From positions 1 through 7,640 of the forward strand of contig CAINWC010000029.1 in assembly GCA_903854305.1 (NCBI GenBank): a stretch of 7,640 bases of DNA. Reading direction: 5' to 3'. The DNA comes from an uncultured Pseudomonadota bacterium (lineage in GTDB: Bacteria; Pseudomonadota; Gammaproteobacteria; Burkholderiales; Methylophilaceae). Both the position numbers and the translations under genes were made by a program. Shown here piece by piece: positions 1 through 7,096 of this stretch (within the stretch, counting starts at the first letter, position 1; every line of letters begins with the position of its first letter). A model generated the notes under the pieces. That model was not told the DNA's origin. It saw only the letters and a list, made by a program, of their open reading frames with translations, and did no database searches.

Positions 1-45
1 ACAGTACAATTAGCGATTGATTACATCAATACTAACCTCAAATAA
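1..45 (+). CDS. acpP: acyl carrier protein, C-terminal end only (partial)
   Basis: The first 14 codons read TVQLAIDYINTNLK and end in TAA at 43-45. This matches the end of helix IV in bacterial acyl carrier proteins; E. coli AcpP ends in a very similar TVQAAIDYIN stretch. The protein carries growing acyl chains on a phosphopantetheine arm, but the serine that holds the arm lies outside the window. The gene directly after it is fabF, which is the classical neighbour of acpP and supports the call. Only the 3' end is present because the window starts inside the gene. The identification rests on a short match plus context. Confidence 0.88.
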   Translation, partial: TVQLAIDYINTNLK

Positions 46-53
46 TTCAAATG

Positions 54-82
54 AAAGCAGCAGGTTATTAACTTGCTGCTTT
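54..82 (+). terminator. acpP-fabF intergenic hairpin, possible partial terminator or attenuator
   Basis: Bases 54-66 pair with 70-82 around a three-base loop (ATT), giving a 13-bp stem with a single G:T wobble at 63/73. The hairpin starts eight bases after the acpP stop. The 3' flank is CACCCTTCGTTTCTT, which is pyrimidine-rich but not a clean run of T. Full intrinsic termination is therefore doubtful. A plausible role is partial termination, or protection of the 3' end of the abundant acpP message, with some read-through into fabF. That role is inferred. Confidence 0.6.
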
Positions 83-120
83 CACCCTTCGTTTCTTAAA
101 CCCTTCTAAGAGACAATCTT

Positions 121-1353
121 ATGTCTAAACGTAGAGTAGTCGTCACCGGTCTTGGTGTAGTTTCACCCGTTGGTATTGGGGTTAAAACTGCATGGGATAA
201 CATTGTTGCTGGTAAATCTGGCATTACACAAATCACTAAATTCGATACAAGTGCATTTTCTTCAACCATAGCCGGTGAGGTAAAAGACTTTAATGTTGAA
301 GATTTTCTTAGCGCAAAAGACGCTAGACGAATGGATACATTCATTCAATACGGCTTGGTAGCGGCTATTGAAGCGGTTAAAGATTCTGGAATTATAGTTA
401 CTGAGGAAAATGCTGAGCGCATTGGCGTATCAATTGGCTCTGGCATTGGTGGTATGCAGTTTATTGAAGATACAGACATTTTGTATCAAGCGTCAGGCCC
501 ACGGAAAATTTCACCATTTTTCATCCCGGGCACAATTATCAACATGATTTCAGGTAATTTATCCATCATGTTCGGCTTTAAAGGTCCGAACGTCGCTATT
601 GTAACGGCTTGTACGACTGGTACGCACTCGATTGGCGATGCCTCACGCATGATTGAATATGGTGACGCAGATATGATGATTGCAGGCGGTGCAGAGGCGG
701 CCATTACACGTTTAAGTGTCGGTGGTTTTGCTGCTTCACGTGCGCTATCAACCCGTAATGACGACCCTGCAACGGCAAGTCGCCCATGGGACAAAGATCG
801 TGATGGCTTTGTGATAGGCGAGGGCGCCGGTGTCATGGTGCTTGAAGAATATGAGCATGCAAAAAAACGCGGTGCAAAAATCTATGCTGAATTAAGCGGT
901 TACGGCATGAGCGCAGACGCGTATCACATGACTGCGCCGAATATGGACGGCCCACGTAGGTCGATGCGTAACGCCATGAATAACGCAGGTATTGACCCCA
1001 GTAAAGTACAGTTCATCAACGCGCATGGCACATCAACGCCACTAGGTGATTCTAACGAAACCAATGCGATTAAAGCGGCTTTTGGTGAACATGCTTACAA
1101 GTTGGTGGTGAACTCTACCAAGTCAATGACTGGCCATCTATTAGGCGGAGCCGGTGGTTTGGAGTCAGTATTTACCGTTCTTTCTATTTACAACCAAATA
1201 TCACCACCGACGATTAATATATTCAATCAAGATCCTGAATGCAATTTGGACTTTTGCGCAAATACCGCACGAGATATGCCAATTGAATACGCATTGAAAA
1301 ATAATTTTGGCTTTGGTGGCACTAACGGTAGCTTAGTATTTAAGAAAATTTAA
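121..1353 (+). CDS. fabF: beta-ketoacyl-ACP synthase II (KAS II)
   Basis: This enzyme condenses malonyl-ACP with acyl-ACP in the elongation cycle of fatty-acid synthesis in the cytoplasm. In the family it is also responsible for the temperature-sensitive step from C16:1 to C18:1. The 410-residue length is normal (E. coli FabF has 413). The thiolase-fold active site is complete: nucleophile Cys164 in VTACTTG, His302 in NAHGTSTP, Lys334 in NSTKSMTGH and His339 in the same stretch. The gatekeeper loop FGFGGTNGS begins at residue 396, and Phe398 matches the family's gating phenylalanine. The order of these residues and the C-terminal ending in FKKI are very close to FabF, and the position after acpP favours FabF over FabB. 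ATG at 121 is preceded by AAGAGA at 108-113 with a seven-base spacer. A strong terminator lies downstream, so the transcript probably ends after this gene. Confidence 0.97.
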   Translation: MSKRRVVVTGLGVVSPVGIGVKTAWDNIVAGKSGITQITKFDTSAFSSTIAGEVKDFNVEDFLSAKDARRMDTFIQYGLVAAIEAVKDSGIIVTEENAERIGVSIGSGIGGMQFIEDTDILYQASGPRKISPFFIPGTIINMISGNLSIMFGFKGPNVAIVTACTTGTHSIGDASRMIEYGDADMMIAGGAEAAITRLSVGGFAASRALSTRNDDPATASRPWDKDRDGFVIGEGAGVMVLEEYEHAKKRGAKIYAELSGYGMSADAYHMTAPNMDGPRRSMRNAMNNAGIDPSKVQFINAHGTSTPLGDSNETNAIKAAFGEHAYKLVVNSTKSMTGHLLGGAGGLESVFTVLSIYNQISPPTINIFNQDPECNLDFCANTARDMPIEYALKNNFGFGGTNGSLVFKKI

Positions 1354-1424
1354 CATCAAAAAAGTATAATATTTAAGACAATATAGTTTAAATTATATAA
1401 GATTTATTATCCTCTAATACACTC

Positions 1425-1463
1425 AAAGCCTGCGTATATACACGACGCAGGCTTTTCTTTTTC
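1425..1463 (+). terminator. rho-independent terminator after fabF
   Basis: AAAGCCTGCGT at 1425-1435 pairs perfectly with ACGCAGGCTTT at 1445-1455 around a nine-base loop. The 11-bp GC-centred stem is followed by TCTTTTTC at 1456-1463. This is a textbook intrinsic terminator. The 71 bases between the fabF stop and the stem are very AT-rich and hold no convincing gene. The terminator implies that pabC and the genes after it need their own promoter or depend on read-through. I could not identify a clear -35/-10 pair in the 40 bases between the terminator and pabC. Confidence 0.9.
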
Positions 1464-1503
1464 AGCTAGTCTATTCATCTAGGCTATGGTTTAATTATGG
1501 CTT

Positions 1504-2322
1504 ATGACACGTTTTAACACATATTTAGTTAACGGCAGTTTTGATCAGGCCATCTCGCCTCTTGATCGTGGCTTTGCTTATGGTGATGGGGTTTTTCGCA
1601 CCATGGTCATGCGTAATAGCCTGCCTGATAACTGGCCGCAGCATTACCAAAAGTTAGTGGCAGATTGCGCTGTTATTGGCATCGTTTGTCCGAGCGCAGA
1701 ACTGCTCATGAGCGATTTGCAACAGTTATTTGCAATCGATGAGATTGCGGTTGCTAAAATAGTAATTACCAGAGGCGAAGGTGCGCGAGGTTATGCGCCA
1801 CCAGCAATAACTACACCTACACGTGCGGTGATTAAATCACCTATGCCACAATATTCTATGAATCACCTTGTGAATGGCGTAAATTTGCATGTATGCAATA
1901 TACAAATGGCACATCAGCCAAAACTTGCTGGAATCAAGCACCTAAATAGGCTGGAAAATATAATGGCCCGCATGGAGTGGCATGAAGACAATATTTTTGA
2001 TGGTATATTGCTTGATCAGCAAGATAGCGTAATAGAGTGCACCATGAGTAATATTTTTGCGCGTTTTAATCATACGCTGATTACTCCAGATCTTAGATTT
2101 TGTGGGGTGGCAGGCATCACAAGGCAACGCATTATTGGTTTAGCCGCAATGCTAAAACTTAATATTGAAGTTAAAAAAATATCGCTTGACGCGCTATTAC
2201 AGGCAGATGAAATACTGATATGCAACAGTTTATATGGTGCTTTTCAAGTGAGTAAAATTGGTGACGCTACATTGCCACAACATGGATTGGCTAAAACGAT
2301 TAGAAGCGCATTGAACGTATGA
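1504..2322 (+). CDS. pabC: 4-amino-4-deoxychorismate lyase (PLP fold type IV)
   Basis: PabC eliminates pyruvate from aminodeoxychorismate to give 4-aminobenzoate for folate synthesis. At 272 residues it is close to E. coli PabC. Visible class IV aminotransferase features are the N-terminal SPLDRGFAYGDGVFRT block (about residues 18-33), the PLP-lysine candidate Lys145 in AGIKHLNRLEN, Glu178 in VIECTMSN (the family glutamate near the pyridine nitrogen), and the phosphate-binding CGVAGITRQ loop at 200-208. Branched-chain and D-amino-acid aminotransferases share this fold, so sequence alone is less specific than context. The position between fabF and mltG is the classical pabC location. ATG at 1504 is the first usable in-frame start, because TAA occurs in frame at 1492. 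No good Shine-Dalgarno sequence precedes it. The stop overlaps the mltG start by four bases (ATGA), indicating translational coupling. Confidence 0.93.
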   Translation: MTRFNTYLVNGSFDQAISPLDRGFAYGDGVFRTMVMRNSLPDNWPQHYQKLVADCAVIGIVCPSAELLMSDLQQLFAIDEIAVAKIVITRGEGARGYAPPAITTPTRAVIKSPMPQYSMNHLVNGVNLHVCNIQMAHQPKLAGIKHLNRLENIMARMEWHEDNIFDGILLDQQDSVIECTMSNIFARFNHTLITPDLRFCGVAGITRQRIIGLAAMLKLNIEVKKISLDALLQADEILICNSLYGAFQVSKIGDATLPQHGLAKTIRSALNV

Positions 2323-3314
2323 TTACACGTATTAAAAAGTGGTTATTATTAAGTTTAGTCGTAGGGATATTGTTAGCTGCTTGGCTGGTTTTTTATGCGA
2401 TATCACCATTAAAGCTACATCCAAATAGCCAAGAAATTGTGATTCAACCAAAAAGTGGTCTCAGAAGCATTGCAAATCAATTGGTTAAGCAGGGCGTGTT
2501 AAGAGAACCTTGGCGTTTTATTCTCATTACAAAACTACTCAATAAAGAACCATTCTTACAAGCAGGTAGTTACACGCTCAATAAAAATATTTCACCTTAT
2601 CAGCTGTTATTATCACTGAATCACGGTAAAACAACGCAAGGCAGTGTGACCTTTATTGAAGGCCGTACTTTTGCACAAATGCGTGAAAAATTAACGAGTA
2701 ATGATGCTGTAAAACAAACGATTACCGGATTATCTGAATCTGAAATATTAAGGATGGTGGGGTCTGATTACAGTGTTGCAGAAGGTTTATTTTTCCCTGA
2801 TACGTTCTATTTTGATCGCAATACCGCAGACATCGTCATGTTGAAGCGTAGTTATGATGCCATGCAGAGCAAGTTAGCCAAGGCATGGGCGGGTCGTGAA
2901 AATAATCTGCCTTATAAAAATAGTTATCAAGCTTTGATTATGGCGTCTATCGTTGAAAAAGAAACGGGTAAATCAAGCGAACGGCCTATGATTGCTGGTG
3001 TGTTTATCAATCGCTTACGCCTTGGTATGCGGCTACAAACTGACCCAACGGTCATTTACGGCATGGGAGTGCAATACAAGGGCAATATTCGTAAAAAAGA
3101 TTTAATCACTGACACGCCTTATAATACTTATACGAGAGCTGGCCTGCCACCTAGTCCGATTGCCATGCCAGGCGCAGCTTCAATTGAGGCTGTGCTGCAT
3201 CCAGACTCGACAAAAGCACTCTATTTTGTAGGTAAGGGGGATGGCAGTCACGCATTTTCTGATAATTTAGAAGCACATAATCGAGCAGTTGTTAAATACC
3301 AATTGAAAAAATAA
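2319..3314 (+). CDS. mltG: endolytic murein transglycosylase MltG (YceG family)
   Basis: MltG cleaves nascent peptidoglycan strands in the periplasm next to the inner membrane and is thought to act as a terminator of glycan elongation. The 331 residues begin with a short basic cytoplasmic end (RIKK) and one transmembrane helix at about residues 8-30, consistent with a membrane-anchored periplasmic protein. A LysM-like subdomain occupies roughly residues 40-100. The YceG catalytic domain follows, with ASIVEKETG at about 209-217; Glu213 aligns with the catalytic glutamate of E. coli MltG (Glu218) as I recall it. The conserved block [13 protein letters not shown] and the segment [10 protein letters not shown] are intact. 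Length is near the E. coli protein (340). The start lies inside the end of pabC, and tmk begins 20 bases after the stop. Confidence 0.96.
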   Translation: MITRIKKWLLLSLVVGILLAAWLVFYAISPLKLHPNSQEIVIQPKSGLRSIANQLVKQGVLREPWRFILITKLLNKEPFLQAGSYTLNKNISPYQLLLSLNHGKTTQGSVTFIEGRTFAQMREKLTSNDAVKQTITGLSESEILRMVGSDYSVAEGLFFPDTFYFDRNTADIVMLKRSYDAMQSKLAKAWAGRENNLPYKNSYQALIMASIVEKETGKSSERPMIAGVFINRLRLGMRLQTDPTVIYGMGVQYKGNIRKKDLITDTPYNTYTRAGLPPSPIAMPGAASIEAVLHPDSTKALYFVGKGDGSHAFSDNLEAHNRAVVKYQLKK

Positions 3315-3334
3315 CATTAAAGATAATAAAAATA

Positions 3335-3940
3335 ATGACTGGTAAATTTATCACACTAGAAGGTATGGATGGCGCAGGTAAAAGCACGCACATTCCGACT
3401 ATTATTGCAGCCTTGCAAGCGCGCGGCATTGAGGTCGTATCAACTCGCGAGCCAGGTGGAACGGCCTTAGGAGAACGGTTACGCGAATTATTGCTACATG
3501 AAAATATGCATGTAGAAACTGAAACGCTATTAATGTTTGCAGCACGCCGGGAGCATATAGCAAGCATTATTGCACCAGCACTTGCAAGAGGTGCTTATGT
3601 ATTGTCAGATAGATTTACCGATGCGACTTATGCCTACCAAAGTGGCGCTAAGGGTGTAGCCGCAGTTAAAGTTGAATTGTTAGAGCAATGGGTGCATGCT
3701 GATTTACAACCAGACTTGACGCTGTTATTTGATGTACCTGTTGAAGTCAGCATACAACGGCTTGCTACCGCACGTTCTCCAGATAAATTTGAGCGTGAAG
3801 ATGCGGGGTTTTTTATGCGGATTCGTCAGGCTTATTTGCAACGAGCACAACAAAACCCAGCAAGATTTCGGATTATTGATGCCAATAGGTCGCTGGAAGA
3901 TGTTAAGAAGTCAGTCGAAGATGAAATTTCAATATTATGA
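3335..3940 (+). CDS. tmk: thymidylate kinase (dTMP kinase)
   Basis: Tmk phosphorylates dTMP to dTDP with ATP, an essential step towards dTTP in the cytoplasm. At 201 residues it is of normal length. The P-loop is GMDGAGKST at residues 10-18. The dTMP-binding TREPGGT motif is at 37-43, and the DRF motif with TDATYAYQ lies at 92-102. The LID region carries Arg142, Arg147 and DKFE at 150-153, where many family members have DR(I/F)E. A basic LID is typical of the E. coli-type enzymes. The ribosome-binding region upstream (AAAGATAATAAAAATA) is A-rich and has only a weak Shine-Dalgarno match. The gene lies 20 bases after mltG and 23 before holB, its usual partners in proteobacteria. Confidence 0.97.
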   Translation: MTGKFITLEGMDGAGKSTHIPTIIAALQARGIEVVSTREPGGTALGERLRELLLHENMHVETETLLMFAARREHIASIIAPALARGAYVLSDRFTDATYAYQSGAKGVAAVKVELLEQWVHADLQPDLTLLFDVPVEVSIQRLATARSPDKFEREDAGFFMRIRQAYLQRAQQNPARFRIIDANRSLEDVKKSVEDEISIL

Positions 3941-3963
3941 TTTATTACAATATTTTAAATTAA

Positions 3964-4986
3964 ATGAATAGCTCAACTAATATTTCAGCCAACATTTATC
4001 CTTGGCAGACCCAAGTTTGGCAACATCTAAATCAAGATAGCCAAAGAATGCCGCATGCACTATTGCTACATGGACGTGCAGGTATAGGTAAATATGATTT
4101 TGCACGCATTTTCAGCCAAGCGCTTTTATGCTCAAATACTGACAAGCAAGGCCATGCCTGTGGGGAATGCTCAAGCTGTAATTGGTTTAATGACAATAGC
4201 CACCCTGACTTTCGCCTACTAAGCCCAGAACAAGAGGCTGACTCTGAGGACGAAGCACCTAGTACAAAGAAAACTAAAAAGAAAACACAAATCTCTGTTG
4301 CTCAAATTCGAGAGTTAAGCGGATTTTTAGGCATGTCGAGCCACCGCAGTAATGGCTCGCGTGTTGTACTAATTAATCCTGCAGAAGCACTTAATCTAGC
4401 CTCAGCCAATGCACTGTTAAAAATGTTAGAAGAGCCGGCACAGGGCGTAATTTTCATTTTAGTCGCACATCAACTGCAACGTTTGTTACCCACGATTATT
4501 AGTCGTTGCCAAAAAATAAACATGCCAAGTCCAGATGGGGTGCAGGCATTGGCATGGCTAAGCGAGCAGGGCGTGCAAAATGCAAAGCAGCAATTAGCCT
4601 ACTTAGAGGGGTCGCCAATTAAAGTATTTAATGAGCAATTGCAATTTACTCTGCTAACAGAAATATGGCGTATGCTCGCGTTAGGTCGCAAGCTTGAGCC
4701 GAACTTAGCGGCAACGGCACTTATTGCACACTCGGTCGAGTCTGGCGTTATTGCGGTTCAAAAATGGATATATGATCTTGCGGCAATGAAGTTGGGCAAC
4801 CAAATACGTTATCACGTAGAGCACACAAGCGCTTTGCAAGCGCTTGCTGAAAAGGTAAACTTAGTCCGCTTGTTTGATTTGCAAAAAAAAACCGATGAGT
4901 TGCGCAAACTATCCTTACATCCGTTGAATCATGAGTTGCAAATGGAAAGTTTACTACTCGAATATACTCGAATTTTTCAACCTTAA
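3964..4986 (+). CDS. holB: DNA polymerase III subunit delta-prime (clamp loader)
   Basis: Delta-prime is the stator subunit of the clamp-loader complex, which opens and loads the beta sliding clamp at replication forks. The 340 residues (E. coli has 334) start with a helix ending in MPHALLLHG. A P-loop-like GRAGIGK follows at 37-43, ending in Tyr-Asp where active AAA+ ATPases have Ser/Thr, so ATP hydrolysis is unlikely, as in the family. A zinc module is formed by Cys56, Cys66, Cys69 and Cys72. The SRC motif at 180-182 carries the arginine finger that acts on the neighbouring subunit. ANALLKMLEEP is well conserved. A charged insert, acidic then lysine-rich, lies at about 89-107 just after the zinc module. 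No Shine-Dalgarno sequence is visible; the leader is almost pure A/T. An internal inverted repeat lies at 4826-4846. Confidence 0.94.
   Translation: MNSSTNISANIYPWQTQVWQHLNQDSQRMPHALLLHGRAGIGKYDFARIFSQALLCSNTDKQGHACGECSSCNWFNDNSHPDFRLLSPEQEADSEDEAPSTKKTKKKTQISVAQIRELSGFLGMSSHRSNGSRVVLINPAEALNLASANALLKMLEEPAQGVIFILVAHQLQRLLPTIISRCQKINMPSPDGVQALAWLSEQGVQNAKQQLAYLEGSPIKVFNEQLQFTLLTEIWRMLALGRKLEPNLAATALIAHSVESGVIAVQKWIYDLAAMKLGNQIRYHVEHTSALQALAEKVNLVRLFDLQKKTDELRKLSLHPLNHELQMESLLLEYTRIFQP
4826..4846 (+). repeat. perfect 9-bp inverted repeat with 3-base loop inside holB
   Basis: CAAGCGCTT at 4826-4834 is followed by TGC and then AAGCGCTTG at 4838-4846, which pair perfectly. Because AGCGCT is itself a palindrome, the stretch is also a tandem direct repeat of CAAGCGCTT with two bases between copies. 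In frame it encodes part of SALQALAE near the C-terminal domain of delta-prime. No T-run follows, so it is not an intrinsic terminator. It could be a chance result of a Leu/Ala-rich helix, an RNA structure, or a binding site. Confidence 0.5.
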
Positions 4987-5036
4987 TAATAGGCAGATTA
5001 TAGTTCGCTATATATATTTAACCGATAGAGAAAATC

Positions 5037-5414
5037 ATGGCTGAAGATACACAAGACGACTTTAAGAGTTCTGGCGCACCTAAACCAGGCGTACTTTCGC
5101 TCGCTATTAAAGAAAAAGCGGCACTTTATGCGGCTTATATGCCTTTTTTAAAAGGTGGTGGTTTATTCATACCTACAAATAAACCATTCAAGATTGGTGA
5201 AGAGGTATTTATGCTACTAAACCTGATTGATGATCCAGTAAAGTTAAAAGTTGTGGGGCATGTCGTATGGGTATCGCCGACCACTCAAGCTAGCAGACCA
5301 CAGGGTATCGGCGTTCAATTTAGCGATAAAGATGTCGGGGTAGAGGCACGCAACAAAATTGAAGGATTACTTGGCAGCGCACTAAAATCCTCTCGCCCGA
5401 CACATACAATGTAA
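5037..5414 (+). CDS. pilZ: type IV pilus assembly protein PilZ (non-canonical PilZ domain)
   Basis: This 125-residue protein is a single PilZ domain of the original PilZ type, which is needed for assembly of type IV pili and twitching motility and which partners with FimX and PilB in Pseudomonas and Xanthomonas. The beta-barrel core is clear: GGGLFIPTNKPFKIGEEV at about 40-57, LKVVGHVVWVSP at 70-81 and RPQGIGVQF at 87-95. The two motifs that bind cyclic di-GMP in canonical PilZ domains (RxxxR and D/NxSxxG) are absent; the second is replaced by LKGGGLF. This is the known state of true PilZ proteins, so direct nucleotide binding is unlikely. ATG at 5037 has AGAGA at 5027-5031 with a five-base spacer. 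It follows holB by 50 bases and precedes tatD by 15, as in Pseudomonas. Confidence 0.92.
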   Translation: MAEDTQDDFKSSGAPKPGVLSLAIKEKAALYAAYMPFLKGGGLFIPTNKPFKIGEEVFMLLNLIDDPVKLKVVGHVVWVSPTTQASRPQGIGVQFSDKDVGVEARNKIEGLLGSALKSSRPTHTM

Positions 5415-5429
5415 CTTTTTAAGGCTTTT

Positions 5430-6200
5430 ATGCTTGTTGATTCTCATTGCCATCTAAATTTCCCTGAACTTTTTGAAAATCTGCCCGCTATTAAACAAGC
5501 CATGCACGATAACAAAGTAGGGCATGCCTTATGTATTTCAGTTACGCTACCAGATTTCCCACAAGTCTTAGCCTTGGCTGAGAGTAACAATAACTTTTAT
5601 GCTTCCGTAGGCGTACACCCTGATTATGAAAATATTGAGGAGCCGACAGTTGAAGGGTTGTTAGCACTTGCGGCCCATCCTAAAGTCATTGCCATAGGAG
5701 AAACGGGCCTAGATTATTTTAGGCTCACTGGCGACTTAGAATGGCAGCGCACACGCTTTCGTACGCATATTCGTACGGCCATTGTCTGTGGAAAGCCATT
5801 GGTGATACACACGCGAAACGCTGCTGAAGACACGCTGCGGATTATGAGAGAAGAAAATGCACAGAAAATCGGTGGCGTGATGCATTGTTTTACTGAAAAT
5901 TTAAACGTTGCAATGCAGGCGATTGAGCTTGGTTTTTATATCTCGTTTTCTGGAATCGTAACTTTTAAAAATGCTTTAACGATCAAAGATGTCGCAAAAA
6001 AAGTACCATTAAATAGAATGCTGGTTGAAACAGATTCCCCATACCTCGCGCCAATACCTTATCGCGGTAAAACCAATCAACCTAGCTATGTCAAATATGT
6101 TGCAGAAGAAATTGCAACATTGCGTGGAATTTCTTTAGATGAAGTATCTACGGCTACTACAGAAAACTTCTTTCGGTTATTTAAACATGCCGCAGAGTAA
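5430..6200 (+). CDS. tatD: TatD-family metal-dependent hydrolase (DNase, YcfH-like)
   Basis: TatD-family proteins are TIM-barrel metal-dependent hydrolases of the amidohydrolase superfamily; characterised members act as 3'-5' exonucleases on DNA and RNA. All expected metal ligands are visible in 256 residues: His6 and His8 in DSHCHL, Glu91 in AIGETGLDY, His127 in VIHTRNA, His152 in MHCFTE, and Asp202 in VETDSPYLAP. The segment YRGKTNQPSYV after the last motif is also typical. Location after holB and pilZ marks it as the ycfH orthologue and not the tatD linked to the tatABC genes, so the gene symbol is a family label. AAGG at 5421-5424 gives a good Shine-Dalgarno sequence five bases before ATG. 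The substrate in vivo is not shown by the sequence. Confidence 0.92.
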   Translation: MLVDSHCHLNFPELFENLPAIKQAMHDNKVGHALCISVTLPDFPQVLALAESNNNFYASVGVHPDYENIEEPTVEGLLALAAHPKVIAIGETGLDYFRLTGDLEWQRTRFRTHIRTAIVCGKPLVIHTRNAAEDTLRIMREENAQKIGGVMHCFTENLNVAMQAIELGFYISFSGIVTFKNALTIKDVAKKVPLNRMLVETDSPYLAPIPYRGKTNQPSYVKYVAEEIATLRGISLDEVSTATTENFFRLFKHAAE

Positions 6201-6231
6201 TTAATATTCTCTTTATAAATCAATTTAATAC

Positions 6232-7011
6232 ATGCAATTATTAATGTTAGGCGTAGGCTCAAGTGCGGGAACTCCAATGATTGGATGTCCGTGTGACACT
6301 TGCACATCTAGCAACCCCCGCAACAACAGAACACGCTGCTCCAGTTTAATAAAACTGGATAACGGCAAAGTACTATTAATAGATACTGGCCCAGATCTAC
6401 GCACACAATCATTAAGAGAAGGGTTAACGCACGTTGATGCGGTGCTATATACGCACACGCATGCGGATCATTTGCATGGTATTGATGATTTGCGTGGGTT
6501 TTGCCAACTTCAGCGCAGTCAAATTCCACTTTATGGTAGCGCAGACGCTATGGCGCATATTGTTGATAAGTTTGGCTATACGTTACGTGAACCTAGCCAT
6601 TTTTGGGATTTACCTGTACTTAAAGTAAATCCGATAAATGCTCCATTTCAATTATTTAATCAAATGGTTACGCCAATCCCACTTAAGCATGGCAAGAGTG
6701 AAATTTATGGTTATCGAATCGGCGATATTGCCTATCTTACCGATGTATCATGTATTCCAGAAAGTTCACTTATGCTTTTATCTGGTCTAAAATTACTACT
6801 TTTAGATTGTTTACGTTATACACCGCACTATACACACATAAATTTGGAACAAAGTTTACAGTATGCTAGTCAAATAAAAGCTAAATCAACGTATATGATA
6901 CATATGACGCACGAACTCGAATATGCTGCACTTAGCGCAAATTTGCCTGAGAATGTATACGTTGGGTACGATGGCTTAAAAATTGACATTGGTTGTGTCT
7001 ACGAAAGTTAA
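6232..7011 (+). CDS. metallo-beta-lactamase-fold hydrolase, PhnP-like phosphodiesterase
   Basis: The 259-residue protein has the metallo-beta-lactamase fold of the PhnP group, cytoplasmic enzymes that open cyclic or linear phosphodiesters such as phosphoribosyl cyclic phosphate. The N-terminal strand MLGVGSSAGTP is followed by a cysteine cluster (Cys19, Cys21, Cys24 in GCPCDTC) like the structural zinc site of PhnP. Catalytic metal ligands are HTHADH at 75-80, His153 in PLKHGK, Asp171 in LTDVS, and His224/His227 in HMTHE near the C-terminus. No phn phosphonate genes are nearby, so PhnP function in phosphonate breakdown is not supported by context, and I give no gene symbol. The gene starts 31 bases after tatD with no terminator between them and no visible Shine-Dalgarno sequence, so it is probably the last gene of the operon. 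RNase Z-like or nucleotide-processing activity are alternatives. Confidence 0.85.
   Translation: MQLLMLGVGSSAGTPMIGCPCDTCTSSNPRNNRTRCSSLIKLDNGKVLLIDTGPDLRTQSLREGLTHVDAVLYTHTHADHLHGIDDLRGFCQLQRSQIPLYGSADAMAHIVDKFGYTLREPSHFWDLPVLKVNPINAPFQLFNQMVTPIPLKHGKSEIYGYRIGDIAYLTDVSCIPESSLMLLSGLKLLLLDCLRYTPHYTHINLEQSLQYASQIKAKSTYMIHMTHELEYAALSANLPENVYVGYDGLKIDIGCVYES
6340..6359 (+). repeat. perfect 8-bp inverted repeat with AATA loop inside the PhnP-like gene
   Basis: TCCAGTTT at 6340-6347 pairs perfectly with AAACTGGA at 6352-6359 around the four-base loop AATA. It lies in the coding sequence for SSLIKLD near the N-terminus, about 110 bases after the start codon. No T-run follows. It is probably coincidental, although a stem early in a gene that lacks a Shine-Dalgarno sequence could affect translation. 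Confidence 0.35.
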
Positions 7012-7081
7012 TGTCTACATTGTGCTTAATACTTATACAGTAGGCTAAATTTAAGTAAAATGAGATAATTATTAAAAAGTT

Positions 7082-7085
7082 AGGA
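7082..7085 (+). promoter_or_regulatory. candidate ribosome binding site AGGA for the last gene
   Basis: AGGA at 7082-7085 is the only purine-rich Shine-Dalgarno match in the leader and sits 11 bases before ATG at 7097. It favours that start. The later in-frame ATGs at 7109, 7121 and 7133 have no well-spaced match: GAGA at 7115-7118 is two bases from 7121 and 14 from 7133. The spacing of 11 is longer than ideal, so the choice is not firm. Confidence 0.4.
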
Positions 7086-7096
7086 TATTTTTAACA

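Noticed and set aside
96..836. Open reading frames on the minus strand within fabF (96-344 and 486-836).
   Set aside because: They lie opposite a complete, highly conserved fabF frame, show no recognisable motifs, and have no convincing ribosome binding sites. They are shadows of the real gene.
1365..1370. TATAAT hexamer after fabF as a promoter -10 element.
   Set aside because: No matching -35 hexamer lies at the right distance, the surroundings are generally AT-rich, and the terminator at 1425-1463 would stop any transcript before pabC.
3729..3971. Second plus-strand frame overlapping the end of tmk and the start of holB.
   Set aside because: The tmk frame has its LID motif here and continues to its stop, and the alternative frame encodes nothing recognisable.
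5760..5777. Two CGTACG palindromes six bases apart in tatD.
   Set aside because: They encode Arg-Thr twice within a normal TatD segment, and short palindromes of this kind are expected by chance.
6086..6529. Overlapping minus-strand open frames across the tatD/PhnP-like junction, and a plus-strand frame at 6434-6628.
   Set aside because: The overlapping plus-strand genes carry full catalytic motifs in frame. The alternative frames give unlikely compositions and no domain.
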